Below, one piece after another: positions 36,121 through 45,386 of a stretch of DNA of 64,000 bases. A model generated the notes under the pieces. It searched no databases. It was not told where the DNA came from and was given only the letters and a program-made list of their open reading frames with translations. The stretch comes from Schlegelella_A sp963778525 (GTDB taxonomy: Bacteria; Pseudomonadota; Gammaproteobacteria; Burkholderiales; Burkholderiaceae_C). Both the position numbers and the translations under genes were made by a program. Every line of letters starts with the position of its first letter. Positions within the stretch are counted from its first letter, which is position 1. The stretch spans positions 620,001 through 684,000 of the forward strand of contig CAVZUJ010000001.1 of NCBI GenBank assembly GCA_963778525.1, written 5' to 3'.

Positions 36121-37646
36121 CACGCCGCTCCCGCGGTGACGATCGAACGCATGATCTTCTCCTGCGACGCTTCGGCACCGGAGAACTCGCCGACGAAGCG
36201 CCCCTCGTTCATCACGTAGATGCGATCGCACATGCCGAGCAGCTCGGGCATCTCCGACGAGATCATCAGCACGCATTTGCCGGCCGCGGCGAGCTCGGCC
36301 ATCAAGGTATAGATCTCGAATTTCGCGCCGACGTCGATGCCGCGCGTCGGCTCGTCGAGGATCAGCACCTCCGGATCCGCGAACAGCCACTTCGCCAGCA
36401 CGACCTTCTGCTGGTTGCCGCCCGACAGGTTCACGACCTGCTGGAAGACGCTGGCGCAGCGGATGCCGAGCTTGCGCCGGTAGTCGTTCGCGACCGCGAA
36501 CTCGCGGCCATCGTCGATCACCGTCGCCCTGGACACCCCGCGCAGGTTGGCGAGCGTGATGTTCTGCCGGATGTCGTCGTTCAACACCAGCCCGTAGCCC
36601 TTGCGGTCTTCGGTGACGTAGGCCATGCCGTGCGCCACGGCCTTGCCGATGCTGGTCACGTCGACCTCGCGGCCATGCAGCAGCACCTGGCCGCTGATCC
36701 TGCGGCCATACGAGCGGCCGAAGACGCTCATCGCGAGCTCGGTGCGCCCCGCCCCCATCAAGCCGGCCAGGCCGACGATCTCGCCGCGGCGCGCGTACAG
36801 GTTCACGCCCTTGATCACGAGCCGGTCCGCATGCTCGGGATGGTGCACCCGCCAATCGCGGATTTCGAGCACCGTGGCTCCGATTTCCGGCGTGCGCTTC
36901 GGGTAGCGATTGGCCATCGGGCGACCGACCATCGCCTGGATCACCTGGTCCTCGCTGACCGCCTGCACGCGGCAATCGAAGCTGCGCACCGTGCTGCCGT
37001 CGCGGATCACGGTGATCGAGTCGGCCACCTTCGCGATCTCGTTCAGCTTGTGCGAGATCAGGATGCAGGCGATGCCGTTCGCCTTCAGCTCCAGGAGGAG
37101 CGCGAGCAGTGCATCGCTGTCGGTCTCGTTCAGGCTGGCGGTCGGCTCGTCGAGGATCAGCAGCTTGACTTCCTTCGACAGCGCCTTCGCGATCTCGACC
37201 AACTGCTGCTTGCCGACGCCGATGTCCGTGATCAAGGTGCTGGGCGATTCGCGCAGCCCGACCTTGCGCAGCAGCGCGCGGGTCTTCGCATACGCAGCGA
37301 ACCAGTCGACCACGCCAAAGCGTGCCGGCTCGTTGCCGAGAAAGATGTTCTCGGCGATCGAGAGCAGCGGCACCAGGGCGAGTTCCTGGTGGATGATGAT
37401 GATGCCGGCCCGCTCGCTGTCGTGAATGCCGTGGAATTGCCGCTCGCGGCCTTCGAAATGGATCGCGCCCTCGTACTCGCCGTGCGGGAACACACCGCTC
37501 AGCACCTTCATCAAGGTCGACTTGCCGGCGCCGTTCTCGCCGACCACGGCGTGGATCTCGCCCGCCTCCACTGCCAGGTTGACATCGGCCAGCGCGGTCA
37601 CGCCGTGAAAGCGCTTCGTGATCTTGCGCATCTCCAGCAAGGACAT
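36120..37646 (-). CDS. gguA: sugar ABC transporter ATP-binding protein GguA
   Basis: A 508-residue protein with two fused ABC ATPase domains, as in RbsA/XylG/MglA. Domain 1 has Walker A VGENGAGKSTLMKVL, signature-like VGKQQLVEIAKAL and Walker B LLILDEPTASL. Domain 2 has LAGLMGAGRTELAM in place of Walker A, signature LSGGNQQKVVLAK and LILDEPTRGID. This asymmetry is normal in the family. It powers uptake of sugars bound by ChvE. Lies 49 bases after the dehydratase gene and overlaps gguB. No damage seen. Confidence 0.93.
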   Translation of the reverse strand: MSLLEMRKITKRFHGVTALADVNLAVEAGEIHAVVGENGAGKSTLMKVLSGVFPHGEYEGAIHFEGRERQFHGIHDSERAGIIIIHQELALVPLLSIAENIFLGNEPARFGVVDWFAAYAKTRALLRKVGLRESPSTLITDIGVGKQQLVEIAKALSKEVKLLILDEPTASLNETDSDALLALLLELKANGIACILISHKLNEIAKVADSITVIRDGSTVRSFDCRVQAVSEDQVIQAMVGRPMANRYPKRTPEIGATVLEIRDWRVHHPEHADRLVIKGVNLYARRGEIVGLAGLMGAGRTELAMSVFGRSYGRRISGQVLLHGREVDVTSIGKAVAHGMAYVTEDRKGYGLVLNDDIRQNITLANLRGVSRATVIDDGREFAVANDYRRKLGIRCASVFQQVVNLSGGNQQKVVLAKWLFADPEVLILDEPTRGIDVGAKFEIYTLMAELAAAGKCVLMISSEMPELLGMCDRIYVMNEGRFVGEFSGAEASQEKIMRSIVTAGAA

Positions 37647-37695
37647 GGCTGGCGTCTCTACTCGGTTGACTCGAAGCCGTCCCCTGGACGGGGAT

Positions 37696-38631
37696 TCAGC
37701 GGCGCCAGCTCAGCACCATCGGATCGAGCCGGCGGGCGGTTTCGATCAGCCCGGCGCGGGTTGCCGGGTGCATCGCAGGAAACGGGTGGCGCGCAGCCTC
37801 GCAGGCAATCACGCCGCCCTCGGCCATCAAGGCCTTGGCCGAGAGCAGGCCGCCCTGGCGATTTTCATAGTTGATCAGCGGCAACCAACGCGCGTATTCG
37901 CTGATCGCCTCGGCCCGGCGACCTGCCGCGTAGGCGTCGACGATGCGGCGAATGCCATCGGGGTAGCCGCCGCCCGTCATCGAGCCGGTCGCTCCGGCGT
38001 CGAGGTCGGCCAGCAAGGTGATCGCTTCTTCGCCATCCCACGGACCTTCGATCGCCTCGCCGCCGAGCCGAATGAGCTCGCGCAACTTCGAGGCCGCGCC
38101 GGCCGTCTCGACCTTGAAGTACGCGACGTGCTCGATCTCGGTGGCCATCCGGGCGAGGAAGGTCGGCGCGAGCACCGTGCCGCTGACAGGCGCGTCCTGG
38201 ATCATGATCGGAATCGCCAACGCGTCGGAGAGTCTGGCGAAGAACTCGTAGGTCTGCGCCTCGGGCACCCGGATGGTCGCGCCGTGATAGGGCGGCATCA
38301 CCATCACCATCGCCGCGCCCATCGCCTGCGCGCGTCGGCTGCGTTCGACGCACACGCGCGTACTGAAATGCGTGGTCGTCACGATGACCGGCACGCGCGC
38401 GGCCACGTGCTCGAGGATGGCCTTCGTCAAGAGCTCGCGCTCGTCGTCGCCGAGCACGAACTGCTCGGAGAAGTTGGCCAGGATGCAAAGGCCATCGCTG
38501 CCGGCATCGATCATGAAGTCGATGCAGCGCTTCTGGCTCGCCAGATCGAGCTCGCCGGATTCGGTGAACGTCGTCGGTACGACCGGAAAGACGCCGCGAT
38601 AGCGAGGCCGGATGTGCTCGTCGTTGGCCAT
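37696..38631 (-). CDS. DHDPS family dehydratase/aldolase, probable 2-keto-3-deoxy-L-arabonate dehydratase
   Basis: A 311-residue TIM-barrel of the dihydrodipicolinate synthase superfamily (RGVFPVVPTTFTESGELDLA near the start). The Schiff-base Lys is probably in AYFKVETAG, mid-protein. The region SDGLCILANFSEQFVL resembles the bacterial 2-keto-3-deoxy-L-arabonate dehydratase more than lysine-pathway DapA, recognised from pattern. That enzyme turns the keto-deoxy acid into 2-oxoglutarate semialdehyde in oxidative pentose breakdown. It heads the gguAB-gntR operon and diverges from chvE, which supports a pentose (arabinose-like) substrate for the locus. Other keto-deoxy-sugar acid lyases remain possible. 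Confidence 0.82.
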   Translation of the reverse strand: MANDEHIRPRYRGVFPVVPTTFTESGELDLASQKRCIDFMIDAGSDGLCILANFSEQFVLGDDERELLTKAILEHVAARVPVIVTTTHFSTRVCVERSRRAQAMGAAMVMVMPPYHGATIRVPEAQTYEFFARLSDALAIPIMIQDAPVSGTVLAPTFLARMATEIEHVAYFKVETAGAASKLRELIRLGGEAIEGPWDGEEAITLLADLDAGATGSMTGGGYPDGIRRIVDAYAAGRRAEAISEYARWLPLINYENRQGGLLSAKALMAEGGVIACEAARHPFPAMHPATRAGLIETARRLDPMVLSWRR

Positions 38632-38919
38632 CGCCGCGTCCTTGACCTTGTCTCGAAAGCTTGAAACCTGACTTGATTAAAGTATTTCTATAAGAGGCTC
38701 GACCCGAGTGTTTCCCCTGTAATCGCTCAAGCCGCCGACTTTTAGTATGACCTTATCGACCGCCGCCAACGGCTCCGAGGATGCCGGCAAGGGCACGCTG
38801 GGGCGCCGCATTCGCGGCGCGCCCGTCAGACCCGCAATATCGACTGCGAGCACGTCCAACGCCTCGGGTCGCGGCTCGAACCGCGTCGATGACGACACTC
38901 AAAACTGATCGGAGACCCG
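38632..38919. promoter_or_regulatory. divergent regulatory region between the dehydratase-ggu operon and chvE
   Basis: A 288-base gap between divergent starts. Bases about 38661-38760 are clearly AT-rich against the background. On the plus strand TTGAAA (38661-38666) followed after 16 bases by TATTTC (38683-38688) could be a sigma-70 promoter for chvE. I could not fix a symmetric GntR operator, though this is where one is expected. Confidence 0.5.
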
Positions 38920-39984
38920 ATGAAAGCGACACCCTCACTTTTCGCCGCGCTGCTGGCAGGCTGCCTGGCATTTGCCGGCTCGGCGGCGGCCCAGGACAAG
39001 GGGACGATCGGCGTCTCGATGCCGACCAAGTCCTCGGCTCGCTGGATTTCCGACGGCGACAGCATGGTCAAGTCGTTGAAGGAGAAGGGCTACAAGGCAG
39101 ACCTCCAATACGCCGATGACGACATTCCGAACCAGCTTGCGCAGGTCGAGAACATGATCACCAAGAAGGTCAAGGTGCTGGTGATCGCCGCGATCGACGG
39201 CACGACGCTCTCGAACGCGCTGCAGAAAGCCGCGGACTCCGGCATCAAGGTCATCGCCTACGACCGGCTGATCAAGGGTTCGAAGAATGTCGACTACTAC
39301 ACCACCTTCGACAACTTCCAGGTCGGCGTCCTGCAGGCGAACTCGATCGTCGACAAGCTCGGGCTGAAGCAGGGCAAGGGCCCGTTCAACATCGAGCTGT
39401 TCGGTGGCTCGCCGGACGACAACAACGCGTTCTTCTTCTACGACGGTGCGATGTCCGTGCTCAAGCCCTACATCGACAGCGGCAAGCTCGTCGTGCGCAG
39501 CAAGCAGATGGGCATGGACAAGGTCGGCACGCTGCGCTGGGACGGGGCGGTGGCGCAGGCACGCATGGACAACCTGCTGAGCGCGTTCTACGGCAACGCC
39601 CGCGTTGACGCGGTCCTCTCGCCCTACGACGGCCTGTCGATCGGCATCCTGTCGTCGCTGAAGGGCGTGGGCTACGGCACGCCGAAGCAGCCCTTTCCGG
39701 TCGTCTCCGGCCAGGATGCCGAGGTGGCCTCGGTCAAGTCGATGCTGCGGGGCGAGCAGAGCTCCACCGTGTTCAAGGACACCCGGGAGCTGGCCAAGGT
39801 CACGGTCAACATGATCGACGAGATGCTCAACGGCCGCAAGGTCGAGGTCAACGACACGAAGACGTACAACAACGGCATGAAGGTCGTGCCGTCGTACCTG
39901 CTCAAGCCGGTCAGTGTCGATGTGTCGAACTGGAAGGAAATCCTGATCGGCAGTGGCTACTACAAGGAATCGCAGATTCGCTAG
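38920..39984 (+). CDS. chvE: periplasmic sugar-binding protein ChvE
   Basis: A 354-residue periplasmic binding protein with a signal peptide (ATPSLFAALLAGCLAFAGSA, cleavage near AAAQ). The mature start TIGVSMPTKSSARWISDG and the motif FNIELFGGSPDDNNAFFFY are hallmark ChvE sequences. In Agrobacterium this protein binds aldoses (galactose, glucose, arabinose, xylose), delivers them to GguAB and helps sense sugars. No virA-like sensor is seen here, so only the uptake role is supported. GGAG precedes the ATG. It is transcribed away from its own permease genes through a shared regulatory gap. Confidence 0.94.
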   Translation: MKATPSLFAALLAGCLAFAGSAAAQDKGTIGVSMPTKSSARWISDGDSMVKSLKEKGYKADLQYADDDIPNQLAQVENMITKKVKVLVIAAIDGTTLSNALQKAADSGIKVIAYDRLIKGSKNVDYYTTFDNFQVGVLQANSIVDKLGLKQGKGPFNIELFGGSPDDNNAFFFYDGAMSVLKPYIDSGKLVVRSKQMGMDKVGTLRWDGAVAQARMDNLLSAFYGNARVDAVLSPYDGLSIGILSSLKGVGYGTPKQPFPVVSGQDAEVASVKSMLRGEQSSTVFKDTRELAKVTVNMIDEMLNGRKVEVNDTKTYNNGMKVVPSYLLKPVSVDVSNWKEILIGSGYYKESQIR

Positions 39985-40016
39985 CGGCTCGAGCCGACAG
40001 CCCCCGATTCGCTGCG

Positions 40017-41135
40017 ATGGCAATGAACGCGCCCAACCTTCCCGATCGCGACGCCGAAGAGCGCGCGCGCCAGTTGCTGGAGGTCTTGATCCGCGCCGGT
40101 CTGATCCTGGCGCTCGTGCTGCTTTGCTACGTGGTCTTTGCGCCCTTCCTCGTGCTGATGGTCTGGGCGTTGATCCTGGCGGTGAGCCTCTATCCCCTGC
40201 ACCAGGCGCTGGCACGCAAATTGGGCCGCCGCCAGGGTCTGGCGGCAACGGCGATCGCCCTGCTCGGGGTCTTGCTCATCGTCGCGCCGACCGCGGTCCT
40301 GATGAGCTCGATGGGCGACTCGGTGCATCAGTTGATCAACGACGTCCAGGCGAACTCGCTGCAGATCCCGCCACCGCGCGCCAGCGTCGCGCAATGGCCG
40401 CTGGTCGGCGAGAAGCTCTATGCGGCCTGGGACAGGGCGTACTCCGACCTGCCGGGATTGGTGCACAGCCTGCAGCCGAAGCTGGGCGAGCTCGCCCGGT
40501 CGGCATTGGCCATGGTCGCGGGGATCGGTGGCGGCATCCTGCAGTTCGTCGCCGCGTTCATCATCGCAGCGATCATCATGGCCTTTGGCGCTTCGGCCAC
40601 TCGAGGCAGCCAGGCTATCTTCGATCGACTGGCGGGTGCTGAGCGCGGCGCGGAATTCGCCCGCCTGACGACGGCGACGATCCGGGCCGTCGCGCAGGGC
40701 GTCATCGGCGTCGCCTTCATCCAGGCCATCGTGGTCGGCCTGTGCTTGCTGGTTGCCGGCGTACCGTGGGCCGGGGTTCTGGCCGTCGTCGTGCTCGTGC
40801 TCGGCATCGCGCAAGTGCCGGTCTTGCTGGTGACCCTGCCCGCGATCGCCTATGTCTGGATGGGCGGTGAACACGACACCGTCGCGGCGGTGGCCTACAC
40901 GGTCCTGCTGTTCGTGTCCGGCATGGCCGACAACATCCTCAAGCCATTGATGCTCGGCCGCGGCGTCGACGCGCCGATGCCGGTGATCCTGCTCGGCGCT
41001 CTCGGCGGCATGGCGGCCGCCGGAATCATCGGCCTGTTCGTGGGCGCCACCCTGCTGGCACTCGGGTACCAGATCTTCATGGGCTGGGTGGCCACGAGAC
41101 CGCAAGCGCCGCCTGCGCGAGGCCAGGAAGAATAG
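40017..41135 (+). CDS. AI-2E family transporter (UPF0118)
   Basis: A 372-residue membrane protein with about eight helices. The family pattern is clear: paired N-terminal helices (LILALVLLCYVVFAPFLVLM), a central soluble loop (residues about 100-165), then a C-terminal helix block with LFVSGMADNILKPLMLGRGV. Members have been linked to autoinducer-2 export and to Na+/H+ exchange, and the function of most is unknown. It starts 32 bases after chvE and may be read through from it, but no functional link is evident. Confidence 0.88.
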   Translation: MAMNAPNLPDRDAEERARQLLEVLIRAGLILALVLLCYVVFAPFLVLMVWALILAVSLYPLHQALARKLGRRQGLAATAIALLGVLLIVAPTAVLMSSMGDSVHQLINDVQANSLQIPPPRASVAQWPLVGEKLYAAWDRAYSDLPGLVHSLQPKLGELARSALAMVAGIGGGILQFVAAFIIAAIIMAFGASATRGSQAIFDRLAGAERGAEFARLTTATIRAVAQGVIGVAFIQAIVVGLCLLVAGVPWAGVLAVVVLVLGIAQVPVLLVTLPAIAYVWMGGEHDTVAAVAYTVLLFVSGMADNILKPLMLGRGVDAPMPVILLGALGGMAAAGIIGLFVGATLLALGYQIFMGWVATRPQAPPARGQEE

Positions 41136-41186
41136 CCCTCCGCGCCGGCCCGTCCAGGCCTGAGCCACGCCGCGATCGAAGGACCA

Positions 41187-41885
41187 TCAGCCTGCAATTG
41201 CGTTGGCCATGTCCTCGGACGTTGCCGAATGCGAGAGCGTGTACAGACCACTGATTGCGCCTTCGGCCGCGCCCGACGCCCGCAGGATCGGCGCAGCGAG
41301 GTCGCTGCGGAGCAGCGTCTCGAGCGCAGGCGCCGCGTAGCCGACGGCCACGAACACCCAGTCGGCCACGCGATCCGCGGAGTTGCGGATGCGCTGTTCG
41401 GTCGTTTCGGCGATGGCTGGCGTCTCGTGCTGCAACAGATGCGCGCCCACGATCCCCGGGCGCTGGGCGGTCGCGGCGCAGAGCGAACGGAAGAATGAGC
41501 GCAGATCGCCAGCGCGGCCCTGCAGCGGCGAGCATCGCAATGTCAACGCGTGCCGCGCAGCGCTGCTGCCGCATGACTCGAGCACGCGACATTGACTGCG
41601 CACCATGTTGCGGTGGTGCGGCATCATGCGCGCCGACCACGGCGTCGGCGTGTTGAGGTGACTGACGTAGGCATCCGATGAAAGGATGGCGTACGACGTG
41701 AGCTCGTACATGACGAAGATGCCTTCGCCACCGCTGGCACTCGTCCAGCGAGACGCCCGTCGAAAGCCGGGTACGGCAAGCCGCTCCGGAAAATGTTCGT
41801 GAGAGTGCCAGTGCTCGAACTCGGAATTCATTTCGGGCGCCATGTCCCACCACATCGCCAGCGCTGCACTGCCCAGAAGCGACAC
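41187..41885 (-). CDS. hypothetical protein, possible EthD/dimeric alpha-beta-barrel type
   Basis: A 232-residue soluble protein. The N-terminal third reads EFEHWHSHEHFPERLAVPGF then RRASRW, which resembles the ferredoxin-like dimeric alpha-beta barrels (EthD-like) where a His-rich helix is followed by PGF. The C-terminal part (GIVGAHLLQHETPAIAETTE) has a second similar look, suggesting a duplicated fold. Family assignment is by pattern only. The start is uncertain: GTG at 41885 or a later ATG at 41855. It follows the Gfo/Idh gene by 14 bases in a GntR-controlled operon, so a role in breakdown of the same compound is likely. Confidence 0.65.
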   Translation of the reverse strand: MSLLGSAALAMWWDMAPEMNSEFEHWHSHEHFPERLAVPGFRRASRWTSASGGEGIFVMYELTSYAILSSDAYVSHLNTPTPWSARMMPHHRNMVRSQCRVLESCGSSAARHALTLRCSPLQGRAGDLRSFFRSLCAATAQRPGIVGAHLLQHETPAIAETTEQRIRNSADRVADWVFVAVGYAAPALETLLRSDLAAPILRASGAAEGAISGLYTLSHSATSEDMANAIAG

Positions 41886-41899
41886 CTTGCTTGCCCGCC

Positions 41900-42922
41900 C
41901 TAGCGGCCGACTTCCACCGGAACGCCCTGCCGACTGCTGGCGGCGAGCGCATCGAGCGTCATCGCGATGTCGATCGACTCCTCGGGGCTGGCGCCCGTCC
42001 ATCCCTCCCAGCCGAAGCGCACGAGATCGTGAAACGACTCGGCCTCTGCGAGGAAGCCGGCGCGGGCCTCGGTCTCGATCACTTCGCGCGGCGCATCCCA
42101 TCCGCTGCCGCGGCGCAAGTCGACGATCGGCGGAAAGGCCGGACCGGTGTCGTTGAAATAGCTGGTGCTGATCGAACCGGCGTCGCCGGCAATGAAGGCG
42201 TGCCGGTGCCGCGCGGTGCTGAAGCTGCACGAGATCTGCGCGAGAAGACCATCCGCATGCTCGAGCGTGGCCATCGTGCTGACATCGACGCCGGTCTCGC
42301 CCCAGCGCGACATGGCCGACACCCGCGACGGCGCGGCGCCCGCCACGGTACGCACGAAGCTCACCGGATACGACCCGGCATCCATCAGCGCGCCGCCTGC
42401 AAGATTCGGGTCCATGCGGATATTGGCGGCGTCGGCCAGAGGAAAGCCGAACGACGCCTGGATGAGCTGGATGCGGCCGATGGCACCCGCCGCGACGAGT
42501 TCGCGAACCTTCAGCGTTTGCGGTTGGGCCCGATAGGGATAGGCTTCAACGAGATAGACGCCGTGCTTCGCGGCGGCTTCGAACATGGCCCGTGCCTGCA
42601 TCGCATTGGCGGCGAGCGGCTTCTCGCACAGGACGTGCTTGCCGGCGCCGGCGGCCCGGATCGACCACTGCGCGTGCAGGTTGTTCGGCAACGGCACGTA
42701 CACGGCGTCGATCTCGGGGTCGGCGAAGAGCGCGTCATAGCTTGCATGGACCCGGGCGATGCCGAGCTCGCGGGCGAATGTCGTGCCGCGTTCGACGTCG
42801 CGGCTCGCGATGGCGGTGACCGCAACCTTCGAAGACGAGCGCACCGCTTCGACGAACGACCGGGCGATGCGCGCCGCGCCGAGAACGCCGATACGCAGAG
42901 GGCCACGGGGAGACGAAAGCAT
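41900..42922 (-). CDS. Gfo/Idh/MocA family oxidoreductase
   Basis: A 340-residue NAD(P)-dependent dehydrogenase. The N-terminal Rossmann motif is IGVLGAARIARSFVEA and the catalytic Lys lies in HVLCEKPLAANA near residue 98. The C-terminal beta-sheet domain includes GGALMDAGSYPVSFVR with the conserved Asp/His-type region. Family members oxidise sugars, inositols or cyclic polyols, or reduce biliverdin. Here the neighbours (TRAP transporter, type II dehydroquinase) suggest a cyclic hydroxy acid such as a quinate or shikimate relative, by inference. AAGGA precedes the ATG at 42922. It follows the GntR gene by 23 bases. Confidence 0.9.
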   Translation of the reverse strand: MLSSPRGPLRIGVLGAARIARSFVEAVRSSSKVAVTAIASRDVERGTTFARELGIARVHASYDALFADPEIDAVYVPLPNNLHAQWSIRAAGAGKHVLCEKPLAANAMQARAMFEAAAKHGVYLVEAYPYRAQPQTLKVRELVAAGAIGRIQLIQASFGFPLADAANIRMDPNLAGGALMDAGSYPVSFVRTVAGAAPSRVSAMSRWGETGVDVSTMATLEHADGLLAQISCSFSTARHRHAFIAGDAGSISTSYFNDTGPAFPPIVDLRRGSGWDAPREVIETEARAGFLAEAESFHDLVRFGWEGWTGASPEESIDIAMTLDALAASSRQGVPVEVGR

Positions 42923-42945
42923 GAGGTCCTTCCGGGGAAGCGTGA

Positions 42946-43629
42946 CTACAGGGCGTCCAGGACCGAAGCCATCTGCGTGACGCAATCATCGACGTGCGTG
43001 GACAAGGTCCGCTGCGCCCGCTTCCAGTCGCGGGCGAGCGCGCTCTCGAGCAGGACCTGATGCTCGTCGGCCGCGACCTCGCCACGAAAGATCGCCGCGA
43101 TCATCTGGTAGCGCAGGTATTTGTCGCAGATCGACTCATAGGTCTCGAGCAGCACTCGTGAACCGCAGGCCGAGATCAGGGCGACGTGGAACGCCCAGTC
43201 GAACCGGCGCCAGGTTTCCGCGGGAGCGGAATCGTTCGCCGCCATCCGCCGCTCCATCGTGGCGAGCTTGTGGTGGGCCGCCACCACGCGGCCTTCCCAT
43301 TCGAGGTCGCCGCGCTGAAAGGATTCCTTGAGCCCCTGGCACTCCAGAAGCTTGCGCATGGCCGCCACTTCGCGCAGGTTGGTCGACGAGACCGCGCTGA
43401 CCTGGAAGCCACGAGAGCCCTCGGCAACGAGCAGACCCTCCGTCGCAAGGCGATTGAAGAGCTCGCGCAAGGTGCTGACGCCGGCGCCGTAGGTCTCCTT
43501 CATTCGCTCCAGCGGCAAACGGCGTCCCGGCGTCAGCCGGCCCAGCACGATGTCGGAGCGAATGCGGCGATACGCCACCTCGCCCACCGTGGCGCTGTCG
43601 GGGGAACCGAAGGAAGAGTGAGTTGGCAC
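42946..43629 (-). CDS. GntR/FCD family transcriptional regulator
   Basis: A 227-residue regulator with a winged helix-turn-helix (VAYRRIRSDIVLGRLTPGRR, then VSTLRELFNRLATEGLLVAE) and an FCD domain (FDWAFHVALISACGSRVLLE, THVDDCVTQM). It starts at a GTG (43629) with AGGAGG six bases upstream. It heads an operon with a Gfo/Idh dehydrogenase and diverges from a TRAP transporter operon. By analogy with related regulators it should bind the 221-base gap and respond to the transported compound. Confidence 0.92.
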   Translation of the reverse strand: MPTHSSFGSPDSATVGEVAYRRIRSDIVLGRLTPGRRLPLERMKETYGAGVSTLRELFNRLATEGLLVAEGSRGFQVSAVSSTNLREVAAMRKLLECQGLKESFQRGDLEWEGRVVAAHHKLATMERRMAANDSAPAETWRRFDWAFHVALISACGSRVLLETYESICDKYLRYQMIAAIFRGEVAADEHQVLLESALARDWKRAQRTLSTHVDDCVTQMASVLDAL

Positions 43630-43698
43630 AGTGGCCTCCTGGCCTGTCGACGCTCAGCCGCGCCGCTTCGAGTCGTCGGCGCGTATCGGTGAAGATCC

Positions 43699-43752
43699 GA
43701 GGATTATCAGACTATCAGAGATATTGCTTATCCTCTGACGATTCATTACGAT
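43699..43752 (+). promoter_or_regulatory. candidate operator and promoter for the TRAP operon
   Basis: An AT-richer island in the divergent gap holds the direct repeat TATCAG (43705-43710 and 43713-43718) and the inverted repeat TCAGAG-N12-CTCTGA (43715-43738). TTGCTT (43725-43730), 16 bases, TACGAT (43747-43752) could be a sigma-70 promoter overlapping it. A GntR-type repressor bound here would block the promoter. Motif-based only. Confidence 0.4.
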
Positions 43753-43850
43753 TCGATGCTGCTTCGCCGTGGCCGCTCGCGGTCGCGAACGGGCACCAAC
43801 GAACACGCAACCAAAGAAGGCGCCGTCGGCGCGAATAGAACGGAGACTCC

Positions 43851-44837
43851 ATGAGTTCGACCCTTTCGCGTCGCGCGACGCTTGCCGCCGGTGCCTCGGC
43901 CCTGGCGCTCGGCGCCCTGCCCCGGGCATTCGCCCAATCGCACACCAAGTTGCGCTTCAGCTCTGCCTTCACGGAGCAGGACCTGCGCGCCGCGGCCTAC
44001 AAGAACTTCGCAGCTTCCATCAAGGACAGCTACGACTTCGAGCCCTACTGGGGCAACACCTTGTTCAAGCAGGGCACGGAGCTGGTAGCCCTGCAGCGCG
44101 GCAATCTCGAGATGTGCAATCTCGCGCCGGCCGACATCAGCAAGCAGATTCCGGCGTGGTCGATCATGACGTCGGCGTACCTCTTCCGAGACGTGGATCA
44201 CCTCAAGAAGACGTTCAAGAGCGACGTCGGCCGCGACTTCATCAAGATGGCCCGCGATCAGCTCGGTATCCAGATCATCACGCCGGTCTACTTCGGTTCA
44301 CGCAACGTGAACCTGAAGCCGACCAAGGAAATCAGGACGCCGGCCGATCTCGCCGGCATCAAGCTGCGCATGCCGCCGGGCGAGTATTGGCAGTTCCTGG
44401 GCGAGTCGATCGGCGTCAATCCGACACCGGTGGCCTACGCCGAGGTGTACACCGCCCTGCAATCGGGTGCGATCGACGGTCAGGACAATCCGCTGGTGGC
44501 GAGCCGTCTCATGAAGTTCGACGAAGTCACCACGCAGTTCGTGCTCACGGGACACGTGCTGGGTTACGACGTGATGGTGATCACCAGCAAGCTGTGGGAC
44601 GCGATGACGCCGGCCCAGCAGGCGCACATGCAGTCCGCCGCCGAAAAGGCGATCGACGAGTACACGGCCAAGTTCGTGGCCCAGGAGAAGGAAGTCCTGG
44701 ACTACTTCCTGAAGGAAGGCAAGAAGATCTACACGCCGGACCTCGCCGCCTTCCGCACGTTCGCGCAGAAGAAGTACGTCGACAAGTACGGCAGCGAATG
44801 GCCGAAGGGCGCGCTCGATCGCATCAACGCCCTTTGA
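43851..44837 (+). CDS. TRAP transporter substrate-binding protein (DctP type)
   Basis: A 328-residue periplasmic solute-binding protein. The leader has a double Arg and hydrophobic run (LSRRATLAAGASALALGALP) with a likely cleavage after AFAQ, suggesting twin-arginine or Sec export. The DctP signature includes AGIKLRMPPGEYWQFLGESI, where the conserved Arg normally pins the substrate carboxylate, and GAIDGQDNPL. It should bind an organic acid for the membrane subunits encoded next. First gene of a four-gene plus-strand operon ending in aroQ. Confidence 0.92.
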   Translation: MSSTLSRRATLAAGASALALGALPRAFAQSHTKLRFSSAFTEQDLRAAAYKNFAASIKDSYDFEPYWGNTLFKQGTELVALQRGNLEMCNLAPADISKQIPAWSIMTSAYLFRDVDHLKKTFKSDVGRDFIKMARDQLGIQIITPVYFGSRNVNLKPTKEIRTPADLAGIKLRMPPGEYWQFLGESIGVNPTPVAYAEVYTALQSGAIDGQDNPLVASRLMKFDEVTTQFVLTGHVLGYDVMVITSKLWDAMTPAQQAHMQSAAEKAIDEYTAKFVAQEKEVLDYFLKEGKKIYTPDLAAFRTFAQKKYVDKYGSEWPKGALDRINAL

Positions 44838-44871
44838 AGCGGGGCTCACCCAGCTGCCCGGCGCACGAACG

Positions 44872-45384
44872 ATGCGCACTCGACTTCTCGCGGCCGGCTC
44901 GTGGTTGCGCCGGCGCGCGAACGATGTCGCGGTGGCGCTCATGGCGCTCATGTTCGTCTCGTTCCTGCTCCAGATCGGATTTCGCTACCTCCTGAATCAA
45001 CCGCTGGGCTGGACCGACGAGGTCACCGTGCTCTGCTGGGTATGGGTCGTGCTCTGGTGCGCTGCTTTCGTGCTCTCGGACCAGGACGAGATCCGGTTCG
45101 ACATCGTCTACGGGAACGTTTCCACAGGCACCAAACGGGCCTTTTCGGCGGCCTCCAGCAGCGCGCTCGTCGCCCTCTTTCTCGTGTCGCTGCCCGCCAC
45201 CTGGCAATACGTGGCCTTCATGAAGCGCGAGCACACCGCCTACCTGCACATGCGGTTCGACGTCCTCTACGCCGTCTACGTGATCTTCGCGGTGGCCATC
45301 ATCGTCAGGCATGTCTGGCTCGTCTGGCGAGCGATCAAGGGCGCGTCGCCTGAAGCTGCCGGCGTATCGGACACCGCGGCTTGA
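44872..45384 (+). CDS. TRAP transporter small membrane subunit (DctQ type)
   Basis: A 170-residue protein with four membrane helices (residues about 18-38, 52-70, 88-108 and 125-147). The pattern GFRYLLNQPLGWTDEVTVLC is the usual DctQ signature, in which the Trp-x-Asp-Glu lies at the membrane edge. It pairs with the large subunit to form the sodium-driven importer. The stop TGA is followed at once by the large subunit start. Lies 34 bases after the binding-protein gene. Confidence 0.9.
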   Translation: MRTRLLAAGSWLRRRANDVAVALMALMFVSFLLQIGFRYLLNQPLGWTDEVTVLCWVWVVLWCAAFVLSDQDEIRFDIVYGNVSTGTKRAFSAASSSALVALFLVSLPATWQYVAFMKREHTAYLHMRFDVLYAVYVIFAVAIIVRHVWLVWRAIKGASPEAAGVSDTAA

Positions 45385-45386
45385 CC

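Noticed and set aside
37696..38631. Lysine-pathway DapA
   Set aside because: Sequence pattern and position at the head of a sugar transporter operon favour a keto-deoxy-sugar-acid enzyme.
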